From Microcaldota archaeon (lineage in GTDB: Archaea > Micrarchaeota > Micrarchaeia > Micrarchaeales > Micrarchaeaceae): 64,000 nt of DNA. Position numbers and translations under genes: made by a program. Below, in pieces: positions 46,308 to 54,849 of this stretch. Position 1 is the stretch's first letter. Each line of letters begins with the position of its first letter. The notes beneath the pieces are model-generated. The model saw only the letters and a program-made list of their open reading frames with translations. It was not told where the DNA came from and made no database searches. Where the stretch lies: contig JAJZAJ010000002.1 of the NCBI GenBank assembly GCA_021799475.1, forward strand, positions 146,855 to 210,854. Reading direction: 5' to 3'.

Positions 46308-47714
46308 TTATGCAATTTTCATCTTTCCTATTCCCAACTTTATCGTGCCGCCGAGCATCTTCGCGGCCCCGTTGGTAAGGGCGTATACTATTATCAGGTC
46401 AAACACCAGCAGCAGGAACTGCAATATTACAGGTATCGAATATGTCAATATAGAATTGATTGACGGCAATATTCCTGAAAAGCTGCCGAATACCCCTGTT
46501 TCATACCCATTGGCCAATGGCCCTGTCGGTCCGCCGAATGCCGCATCTATCTGCGTTATGAATAGTGGGTCAGTGGCGAGCTGATTTATATAATCGCATA
46601 GGCCGCCTATTCCAGGAAGAGACCAGATGGCGCTGCAGTCCGTTGCTGAAGGTGGACTGAAAGGATAGAACTGCTGTGTCGATATGTTAGGGGCGAATAA
46701 GTTGCTTATAGGTATGTTGAGCGCTATAAGTGTTGCAGGATAGAATATCGAGAATGCCAGGCCTAGCGCTAAGAGGGTGCCGCCGACTCCGCGCAGGAAT
46801 GGTATCGCCCTCAGGATTATGCCGAGAGGAAGGAAGACGCCCAAACCGGCATATGCCAATGCGGGCAAGATGGCCAGCTCAGCCCCAAGTATAAGGAAAG
46901 TCGGAACGATCAGCATATTCAGAGTGTTAGCCGAGAATCCTTTGCCCGATGCCGTGCCGACAGACAAAAGATCGCTCTGGTACAGGCTTGCGTTGGAGCC
47001 GAAATCCACCGCACCTATGTAGGCGCAGCCTGGAGGTATCACAGGACCCGCATACGCCTGGCCTCCGATAGTGGCTAACGCAGGCAGATTGAACGGACAT
47101 GACTTAGTATTAGGGACACCGGCTGGCACGAAATATACAGCGATAGATGGAGTCGGGGGTTCGGTCTCTGTGTCTAAATAGCTGGTGGAAAACACCTTGT
47201 AATAATAATACGTGCTTATCCTGATGCTCGAAAGATAGTTTATCCCCAATGATATGCCTAGCATGTTATCGAACGCATTGCTCGCTATGCCGAACTGGTT
47301 CGCCAGATAATTCTCCGATGAGCTGTACATGGTGCCGAGATTCAGGTTGGTGTTGCTCTGCCCGTTTATTGATGTGGCTATAGCTCCGAGTATTATTATC
47401 AAAGAGAATATCACGGCCACAAGAAGGAGCGTTTTTGTTATCTCCCATACCTCTACCTTATACCATCCTTTAAGGCTCGATATGCCGAACACCTCTCCTA
47501 TAAGATAAGCTATAGCGATTATGGCGAATGACAGGAGCAGCGCAATCACGACATATGGCACTACCGTACCAGTTATGCACGAGTTTATCGCTGAATCCGT
47601 TATTGAGGTTGATGAACCGGTGGAAACGCAGTAGAAGCTTTGCGCTGAGACGTTCCCCAAAAGCAGGAAAATCGCCATGGCTCCTAGTATAACATATCGA
47701 ATATTGCCGAGCAT
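46308..47714 (-). CDS. VirB6-like polytopic membrane protein, cluster 2 (copy 6)
   Basis: GIILRAIPFLRGVGGTLLALGLAFSIFYP. Confidence 0.7.
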   Translation of the reverse strand: MLGNIRYVILGAMAIFLLLGNVSAQSFYCVSTGSSTSITDSAINSCITGTVVPYVVIALLLSFAIIAIAYLIGEVFGISSLKGWYKVEVWEITKTLLLVAVIFSLIIILGAIATSINGQSNTNLNLGTMYSSSENYLANQFGIASNAFDNMLGISLGINYLSSIRISTYYYYKVFSTSYLDTETEPPTPSIAVYFVPAGVPNTKSCPFNLPALATIGGQAYAGPVIPPGCAYIGAVDFGSNASLYQSDLLSVGTASGKGFSANTLNMLIVPTFLILGAELAILPALAYAGLGVFLPLGIILRAIPFLRGVGGTLLALGLAFSIFYPATLIALNIPISNLFAPNISTQQFYPFSPPSATDCSAIWSLPGIGGLCDYINQLATDPLFITQIDAAFGGPTGPLANGYETGVFGSFSGILPSINSILTYSIPVILQFLLLVFDLIIVYALTNGAAKMLGGTIKLGIGKMKIA

Positions 47715-47743
47715 GATGACTCGATAAGTGATGGTTTAATCAC

Positions 47744-47752
47744 ATATTTATA
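47744..47752 (-). promoter_or_regulatory. TATA box candidate for the VirB6-like run
   Basis: Minus-strand TATAAATAT ~30-40 bp upstream of ORF start 47714. Confidence 0.5.
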
Positions 47753-47794
47753 CGTTCTTTTGGGCTCTTTTCTGTTTGCAAACAGCAGGAAAGC

Positions 47795-48526
47795 CTATCC
47801 TTTTAGCAGCTTGAACCTGCGCATATACATCTCCGCCTGAAGCACAACCAGGAAAGGCATTATGAAAAGGGCATTGAATACCAGCATAACATACCTCGAT
47901 ATGTCTGCGCTTGTCAGGCTGACGAACACGTAGTCAAAAGCGCTCAGTACCACAATCGCGATCGCAAGCCACAGAAGGAAATAATCCAGCCGGCTCATGA
48001 AGAAGCTTATGCTTGCCTGTATCGACCTGATTACCCTCTTGTCATCTATCACTATAGACGCAGGGGCGTAGAAGAAAAGGGGGGTGAATGCGAGCGCGAT
48101 CAGGGATGCGACAGCAGACGGAATGCCTGAGATATATGAGAATATCTGCAGCACAAGCACTATCAGAGCGTACAGGAGCAGTACCAGGAACACTTTTGCA
48201 GTGTACTTCTCTATCCCGTCCATTACCTCTTTTGCGATTTTCGTGTATGTCCTGCTGTGCTTTACTATTATGCATATTGCGACTATCGCGAAGCTGAGGA
48301 ACAGTATCGAGAAAAGGGTTGAAAATACGATGATTGCGCCGTTTATGTAATCGATGTTCAGGAATACGCTTGATGTCCTCAGGAACAGAGCTCCCATATC
48401 ACCGTATGTGGGAAAGGAAGCAAACACCGGTATCAAAAGCGCTATTACGAATGATATAGAGAACAGCAGTATCATAGGCAGGTGCCTGCTGTAAGTCTCA
48501 TACGAATGCCCAAGAACCGAAGCCAT
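47795..48526 (-). CDS. Polytopic membrane protein, cluster 2
   Basis: ~6 hydrophobic segments; no recognised family. Confidence 0.6.
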   Translation of the reverse strand: MASVLGHSYETYSRHLPMILLFSISFVIALLIPVFASFPTYGDMGALFLRTSSVFLNIDYINGAIIVFSTLFSILFLSFAIVAICIIVKHSRTYTKIAKEVMDGIEKYTAKVFLVLLLYALIVLVLQIFSYISGIPSAVASLIALAFTPLFFYAPASIVIDDKRVIRSIQASISFFMSRLDYFLLWLAIAIVVLSAFDYVFVSLTSADISRYVMLVFNALFIMPFLVVLQAEMYMRRFKLLKG

Positions 48527-48547
48527 GCAGCCACCCAGCTAATACAC

Positions 48548-48650
48548 TATACTTTACAGGGAAAAGAATAAAAAGAGATGTAAAAACGAAAAGGAACGAA
48601 AAGGAAGGGAAAAAGAAAAGAAAATTGGAGAAAGCACCTGTGCGTGCTTT
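48548..48650 (-). terminator. Pyrimidine-rich terminator downstream of mini-pilin gene
   Basis: Minus strand TTTTCTTTTCTTTTTCCCTTCCTTTTCGTTCCTTTTCGTTTTTAC. Confidence 0.4.
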
Positions 48651-48669
48651 CTACCATACTGGATGCCGC

Positions 48670-49056
48670 TCAGCAGGTGAGTCCTGCTGGCAGCGCGGTT
48701 ATGCTCGTGTTCCCTGATATTATCTGTAGTATGTACGGTGACAACACGGCTATTATTACTCCGATTATGCCTCCCAATATCATACCCATGCCATAGCCTT
48801 GGAGTGAACCCTTGCTGCTTCCTGGAAGCAGGTGTGCTCCAGCATAGAGCGCGCCTCCAAGCAGCATCAAAGCCACGCCAAGTATGAATATCGCAGTCTG
48901 TACAGTCTGGAATACGCAGTATATTGAGTTTGTCGCATTATTAGCGTACTGAGCGCTTGCGAGAGTTATAAAGCTCATCGATGCCAAAACAATCAGCATT
49001 ATCCTATAGTACCTGTTTGCCTGCAGGGACATCATCCTGTACATTATATTGTTCAT
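48670..49056 (-). CDS. VirB2-like mini-pilin, cluster 2
   Basis: Signal peptide; YCVFQTVQTAIFILGVALMLLGGALYAGAHLLPGSSKGSLQGYGMGMILGGIIGVIIAVLSPYILQIISGN...LTC. Confidence 0.75.
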   Translation of the reverse strand: MNNIMYRMMSLQANRYYRIMLIVLASMSFITLASAQYANNATNSIYCVFQTVQTAIFILGVALMLLGGALYAGAHLLPGSSKGSLQGYGMGMILGGIIGVIIAVLSPYILQIISGNTSITALPAGLTC

Positions 49057-49100
49057 TTTACCACTTGACTGGGTCTACGCCCGCTACATATCTGATGCTT

Positions 49101-49112
49101 TATATTTAAATA
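49101..49112 (-). promoter_or_regulatory. TATA box candidate for mini-pilin gene
   Basis: Minus-strand TATTTAAATATA ~45 bp upstream of ORF start. Confidence 0.5.
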
Positions 49113-49321
49113 CCTTGCTTTTTGCGGCACATGAAATATAAATGCCTTTTGGCATCGCATATAGACGTATTGCCATACGACGCAACGCCCGAAGGCATTG
49201 ACGCACCGGTGAAATCAAAAGATCATCGAAATACCCAATACGCAATACACAATACCGATATTACTGATTACTGGTATATGGTGATATTATGCGATGATAT
49301 TATGAATTATGATATGAGCAA

Positions 49322-49780
49322 TCACTTCTTTGATGAGAACTCAAACCCCATTGCGGCTGCGGCTATTGTAACAAGCACTATCTTTATCCACGAGGCAATG
49401 CCCGATTCTAATATCGTAGTAAGGGACACGGATTGGGAATACTGCGAAGGTGCAGCGCCGAGCTGGCCATAAGACTGTGCGAATGCGGCAGAAGACTGCG
49501 CCAGCACCAGTATGAATATTATTGATATGGCGCCGATTGCCAGAGATAGTATAAACCCATTAATGAGCGCTACTTTCATATAGTCGCCCATCACTTTGAA
49601 CGTCCTCCTGCCTACCCATATGCCGAAAATAACGGCAAAGAATATCGGGATGTCACCCAACAGCAGCTCGACCGAAGTATTTACCAGCTGGGTAAATCCC
49701 ATTATCAGCGCGACAGCCATGTACGCTAACCAAAGCGCGAGAGGCAGCATCAGTGCAGCCTTGAAACTTCTTTTGTTCAT
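49322..49780 (-). CDS. Small polytopic membrane protein, cluster 2
   Basis: ~4 hydrophobic segments. Confidence 0.55.
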   Translation of the reverse strand: MNKRSFKAALMLPLALWLAYMAVALIMGFTQLVNTSVELLLGDIPIFFAVIFGIWVGRRTFKVMGDYMKVALINGFILSLAIGAISIIFILVLAQSSAAFAQSYGQLGAAPSQYSQSVSLTTILESGIASWIKIVLVTIAAAAMGFEFSSKK

Positions 49781-50014
49781 AGCACCACAGGACTGAAGCT
49801 CAGCCTGTATTTAAATAACTTGCGCTGCATGCGCGTTCTGTTTTGTTTCCTGTACAGCATTACACAGCTGCAATCTGCCCGGTTCCCTGTGACTATCAAC
49901 TTACTGAAAGATATAGGTTCCGAAAAGAAGTGACATCCTCCCACCCATAAACGGAGTGGGCTTCCCCTGCGTTAAGAAATATTTTCAACAGTCGGACGCA
50001 GCATGCCTGATATC

Positions 50015-52078
50015 TCATGGACAAGCGGCTGTTATTATGCTCTGCAGGCTCGGGCTGCCGATTATTATCTGCAGCACCCATGGTGCGACGACTGCTATTA
50101 TAGCCCCCACTACACCTCCCATGACCATTCCCATCGCATAGCCCTGTATTACGCCGCGGGTTGATCCGGGAAGCACATTGGCTCCAGCATATACTGCCCC
50201 TCCTATTATCATGATAGTAAGCGCCAGTATGAATAAGACCGTGTTTATTATGAAATATACGCTGCATATCGCGTTAGTGGCCGCGCCTATGTTTACGGGA
50301 GGCTGTGAGCCAGATATGCATGCAGGGTTATTTGTGCCCGGAGGGCAGATGGCGCCGCCGCCTCCGCCGCCGCTGCCGCCTGATGTTGACACTTGCAGCG
50401 TCTGTGATGCTGAAAGAGATAGCGATGGCAAGAAAGTGCAGATTCCGATTGATGTACCGTCAGGCGTATTATCAGTAGTGAAGGTCTGCTGATACTGGTA
50501 AGCTGTTTGTGGCCCTTCCAATACGCATGCCTGGTTATTGTTTGCTTTCAACATAGCAGATAGAGATGTATGGTCAGGAGCTGCCCCTGGGCTGCATATC
50601 GGAGTCGTAGGCGTAGGCTGAACGCAATCAGGAGTCTGTCCGGACATAGGAGCTATTTCCGTATAATATGTAGGGCAGACCACTACGCCTGCACTATTCG
50701 TGCTGCATCCGTTTCCTTGTGGGCTTGATGTTACTGTCACTAGAGTATTCGGCACGGCGGGATTTGGAGCAACATTCAGATACATCCCTCCAGATGTTGA
50801 GGAGCCGCCGACCTGCAATGATAGGTTATAGTAATCAGGCCATATTCCAGGATAAGGACTGGATTGGGCTACCCATGTTGATGGATTGCCGCTCAACTCT
50901 GGCATGTTGTAATCAGGCGAATAGTACACGCAGAACATTTCATGTGGGTTTATCGCTGATACCGGGGCAGGATCGGTAGTGATGCTGATCAAGTATGGAG
51001 GGGTTATACCTGGTGGTGTATATTCATTAATCTTTGCGTTGCCGCCAGCGGCGGAGAACAAACAAGGTACTTCCTTCTGAGCACCGTCCAGCGCAACTGA
51101 TGTAACGCACCATGGTGGATTCCCACTATTTATCAGACCTAGTGGGGACACACACGGCGTAGTATAGCTGTTAGGAGTAAACTCTATTATAGGGCAATTG
51201 CCGTAATTCCCTTCTGTTCCGCACTGCGCCGGAGGCAATGTTCCACTAGGATTGGCGAAAGTGAAGAAAGCATTTACATATACGTCTGAGCCGGGAGCTA
51301 CCTGGCTTGCAGGATATATTGATGCTGGGGAAACAGTAACAGTTGGATTTACATATACAGAAGCTTGATCTGTGTAATACGTTCCGGGACCGGTGTTGCA
51401 ATTTGTGCAATACTGTGAGGGATTATAAAATGCGACGTAATAGTTTGTGCCGGGATAGGCTGACTGGGCATCCCACGTCCCCATAACGACGCCCTGATTA
51501 TTCTGCGTTTGCGGGAGAATCAGCTCACAGTAAGCGGCTACCTGGAGGAGGGACGTAACACCTGGGCTGATTAGCGCACCTGATGAAGTGTAACATTGCA
51601 GGGACATGCTCTTTAAACCAGATGTTGTGCCGTAATAATTATCGGGAGAGACAAAAACGCATCTGCCTTGTGAATCGTTGCTGTTGTACGGCGCGGTGTT
51701 GCAGAAATTATTGTTGTTGATCAGATTCTGTATTACGGTGCCCGGATTGCTTTGCAAGTCGCTCAGTGACGTGGAAGCAGTAGATGCCGGGACAAAGACT
51801 ATTCCGAACTGAGCATTGTTATATACGTTCTTGATTCCGAGAGGGTCATCTACACTTCCTACTGTAAAAGTCATGCATGGATATTGACCGTCTGTGAATA
51901 GAGAAGCAGGGCCGCTTGAAGCATATCCTATTCCTTGATAGATAGTATCGGGGCAGCTTATTCCAGATGCGCTGAATGTCTGCGTCCAAGGAGGCGCTGA
52001 GGCAGGACTTGCAAAGCTTGAGTACTGCAAGGCGAGAGTGGCTGCGACTACGAACAGCAGTATGGCCGAAATCCTCAT
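50015..52078 (-). CDS. Large secreted protein with C-terminal VirB2-like pilin hairpin
   Basis: Signal peptide MRISAILLFVVAATLALQYSSFA; ~570-aa exterior domain; SGGSGGGGGG linker; C-terminal 85 aa nearly collinear with the 48670..49056 mini-pilin. Confidence 0.75.
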   Translation of the reverse strand: MRISAILLFVVAATLALQYSSFASPASAPPWTQTFSASGISCPDTIYQGIGYASSGPASLFTDGQYPCMTFTVGSVDDPLGIKNVYNNAQFGIVFVPASTASTSLSDLQSNPGTVIQNLINNNNFCNTAPYNSNDSQGRCVFVSPDNYYGTTSGLKSMSLQCYTSSGALISPGVTSLLQVAAYCELILPQTQNNQGVVMGTWDAQSAYPGTNYYVAFYNPSQYCTNCNTGPGTYYTDQASVYVNPTVTVSPASIYPASQVAPGSDVYVNAFFTFANPSGTLPPAQCGTEGNYGNCPIIEFTPNSYTTPCVSPLGLINSGNPPWCVTSVALDGAQKEVPCLFSAAGGNAKINEYTPPGITPPYLISITTDPAPVSAINPHEMFCVYYSPDYNMPELSGNPSTWVAQSSPYPGIWPDYYNLSLQVGGSSTSGGMYLNVAPNPAVPNTLVTVTSSPQGNGCSTNSAGVVVCPTYYTEIAPMSGQTPDCVQPTPTTPICSPGAAPDHTSLSAMLKANNNQACVLEGPQTAYQYQQTFTTDNTPDGTSIGICTFLPSLSLSASQTLQVSTSGGSGGGGGGAICPPGTNNPACISGSQPPVNIGAATNAICSVYFIINTVLFILALTIMIIGGAVYAGANVLPGSTRGVIQGYAMGMVMGGVVGAIIAVVAPWVLQIIIGSPSLQSIITAACP

Positions 52079-52275
52079 GTAAATTTCCCGTTTATATTAT
52101 TTCAGAAAGGTATTTAACAGGCTATTCCTGCATCAGCCCTGACAGCATCCGCCAAGCCTATGTAGTGTTGCCCTGTCAAATATATATACGTTATCATACA
52201 GAAGACATACCGTATCTTGAAAAGTGCATGTGCGCTCTGCTGAAGCGCGGCGCATTTGACTGGACTGATGTTATT

Positions 52276-53988
52276 ATGTATACGATAGGAGTATGGGACG
52301 GGCACGATTCAGGGGCGGTTCTTCTGAAAGACGGCGAGATAGCATATGCTGCGAACGAGGAGCGCTTCACAAAAAGAAAACTGGAGATCAATTTTCCATC
52401 CAATGCAATCTCCGCGGCTATAAGGAATGCCGGGATAAAGCCCACAGACATAGAGAGAGCGGCATTCACCACCACCGAATTCTCGAAGACTATTGAGAGA
52501 GTTTTCCCAATTATAAAAGAGAACTACTACCAGTTCAGAAGAAGGAAAATGCTCAAACCAGGACCGTTCGACATAAAGCACAATCACTGGCTAAAGTACG
52601 CGATGACCTCCATAGGTCCGCTGCCGGGCTGCGTTGCCGTCAGCAGGGCATCCATCGCAAAAAATCTCATGAAAAGCGGGATCGGAAACATCAAGATAGA
52701 TACAGTAGAGCACCATACAGCGCACGCGGCGACAGCAGCATTCACTTCCGGGTTCGACAGGGCGCTTGTGATAACCCTTGATGGAGTTGGCGATGGGCTC
52801 TGCGGAAGCGTCAGCACGTTCGAGAATAAAAAACTCGAAAGGAGACTATCGATAAATGCCAGGGATTCCTTGGGCATGTTCTTCGAACAGGTGACAAATA
52901 TAGTCGGCATGAGGGAACTTGAGGATGAAGGCAAAGTGATGGCGATGGCCTGTTATTCATACCCGTTCCAACAGGAAGAAAACAAGCTTCATGGCTTCTA
53001 TGATGTTACAGGTACAAGGATAAGGGCAAGATACGGCTGGCACAAGCAATACAGGATGCTTGAGAATATAGCATGGAGCATGCCGAGAGAACAGTTCTCG
53101 TATATGGCCCAACAGATTCTCGAATCCTGCCTTGTAAAGTTTATAAGCAACTGCATAGACAGGTACGGCATAAGGAACATAGCACTTGCGGGAGGGGTAT
53201 TTGCGAATGTGAAGGCCAACATGCTCATCAGGAGGATGGATAATGTTGACAAGTGGTATGTTTTCCCCCATATGGGCGACGGCGGAATCGCACTTGGCAG
53301 TGCATTGTATTCTGAATACCTGCATACGGGCAAATGCAGCTATAAGTTCAGCGCATATACCGGTGAAAGCTATACGCAAGACCACACCGAGCAGATAGTA
53401 AAAAGCGACAGGAGCCTGTCTTACAGCCTTGAAACGCCAATGGAGCAGGCGGCGCACGCAGCCGAGCTTATAAGCAAAGGCAACTACCTGATGTGGTTCC
53501 AGGGAAGGATGGAGTACGGTCCGAGAGCGCTGGGGGACAGGAGCATAATCGCGCCTGCCGATTCGGAGTCGGTGAAAGAGAAGCTCAACCTGTACGTTAA
53601 GAAAAGGGAATGGTACCAGCCCTTTGCGCCGTCCGTACTGGAAAGCGAGGTGAAGAACATAGTCGAATATGACGGCAAGGGCTATGACAGGTATATGACG
53701 ATGGCCTACATGGTGAAGAAGGATTTGCGGGACAAGCTGAAATCGGTCATCCATATCGACGGCAGCGCAAGGCCTCAGATGGTCGGAGCTGAAAACCCGA
53801 CATACATGGAGCTGCTCAAGAAAGTGAGGAAGGAGACGGGTTTGGGGATAGTGCTGAATACCAGCTTCAACCTGCATGGGTTCCCGATAGTCATGACCCC
53901 GGAGGACGCGATAGCGACGATGAAGGCGACAAAGACGCGCTACATGTTCATGAACAACCTCTTCATAACCAACAAGGCAGGGGTCTGA
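52276..53988 (+). CDS. NodU/CmcH-family carbamoyltransferase
   Basis: GVWDGHDSGAVLLKDGEIAYAANEERFTKRK, HHTAHAATAAFTSGF, ALAGGVFANVKANM, GRMEYGPRALGDRSI; ATG at 52276 inside longer ORF. Confidence 0.93.
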   Translation: MYTIGVWDGHDSGAVLLKDGEIAYAANEERFTKRKLEINFPSNAISAAIRNAGIKPTDIERAAFTTTEFSKTIERVFPIIKENYYQFRRRKMLKPGPFDIKHNHWLKYAMTSIGPLPGCVAVSRASIAKNLMKSGIGNIKIDTVEHHTAHAATAAFTSGFDRALVITLDGVGDGLCGSVSTFENKKLERRLSINARDSLGMFFEQVTNIVGMRELEDEGKVMAMACYSYPFQQEENKLHGFYDVTGTRIRARYGWHKQYRMLENIAWSMPREQFSYMAQQILESCLVKFISNCIDRYGIRNIALAGGVFANVKANMLIRRMDNVDKWYVFPHMGDGGIALGSALYSEYLHTGKCSYKFSAYTGESYTQDHTEQIVKSDRSLSYSLETPMEQAAHAAELISKGNYLMWFQGRMEYGPRALGDRSIIAPADSESVKEKLNLYVKKREWYQPFAPSVLESEVKNIVEYDGKGYDRYMTMAYMVKKDLRDKLKSVIHIDGSARPQMVGAENPTYMELLKKVRKETGLGIVLNTSFNLHGFPIVMTPEDAIATMKATKTRYMFMNNLFITNKAGV

Positions 53989-54055
53989 AAACCTCCTGCT
54001 TGCCATCTTCTTCCTGCAGTTGCTGCGGTATCTCCCTTAATCTTTTCTTCTATCT

Positions 54056-54793
54056 TTATTTTTCCCGCTTCTTCGACCATACGAAGTAATAAGGGTAATA
54101 CACAAGGAAAGAGGCATGCAGCAGCGTCTTGACAACCAGTTTCTGCGGAGAGCTTTTCCTCATATAGCCATGCTCGCCCTTTATGTATTTCGTAACGTCA
54201 GAGGCTCTTGGCATATTGCCAAACCTGCGGCTTCTGAATGACTTGATGTATTTCAGATCCTTCTGCTTGCCTATCATTTTTTCCCATAACGAGGGTCTTG
54301 CGCCATAGAGGTTCTCGTAAAACAGCACGCTGCCCCCGCTTTTCAGGTGCGCCGGCACATCCCTATAGAACCTAGAATGTATCTCCCATTTCGGATCGTA
54401 AACGCGCACGTCCTCCACATAATCCCTGTATTTGCCGTCGAAATGCGGCGGGTTGCTTACTACCAGGTCCCATTTCTCTGATTCCGGTACATTTGAAAGA
54501 CCATCCGAAAGATACACGCGCACTTCCGTTTTCAGCCCGTTTTCCGCTACGGTTTTCCTTGCGATCCTGACCGCTTCCGGATTTATATCTATAAGAGTAA
54601 GCCTCTTGCAGAGCCCATTCGCAAGCAGCGAGAACCCGATAAACCCCGGGCCGGCGCCGAACTCGCAGATATGATCCACTTTCCCGAAAAGCCGTCTGAC
54701 GACTTTTATGTAATCCTGCCCGAAGGTAAGCCCTCCGCCTTCCAGATGAGGAAGATAAAACACCCTTATATTGCGGTAATTGACGTGGAGCAT
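54056..54793 (-). CDS. Class I SAM-dependent methyltransferase
   Basis: VDHICEFGAGPGFIGFSLLANG...LTLIDINPEAVRIARKTV...WDLVVSNPPHFDG. Confidence 0.85.
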   Translation of the reverse strand: MLHVNYRNIRVFYLPHLEGGGLTFGQDYIKVVRRLFGKVDHICEFGAGPGFIGFSLLANGLCKRLTLIDINPEAVRIARKTVAENGLKTEVRVYLSDGLSNVPESEKWDLVVSNPPHFDGKYRDYVEDVRVYDPKWEIHSRFYRDVPAHLKSGGSVLFYENLYGARPSLWEKMIGKQKDLKYIKSFRSRRFGNMPRASDVTKYIKGEHGYMRKSSPQKLVVKTLLHASFLVYYPYYFVWSKKREK

Positions 54794-54849
54794 TGTACCA
54801 TAGTCGATTATTTGCGCAGTAATAAATACTTTGTCAGCCAGGTGTCTTC

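Noticed and set aside
49122-49472. 116-aa plus-strand ORF
   Set aside because: Lies over an AT-rich spacer and antisense to the 49322..49780 membrane gene; repetitive gatattatg composition.
52957-54006. 349-aa minus-strand ORF
   Set aside because: Antisense shadow of the carbamoyltransferase gene with no recognisable motifs.
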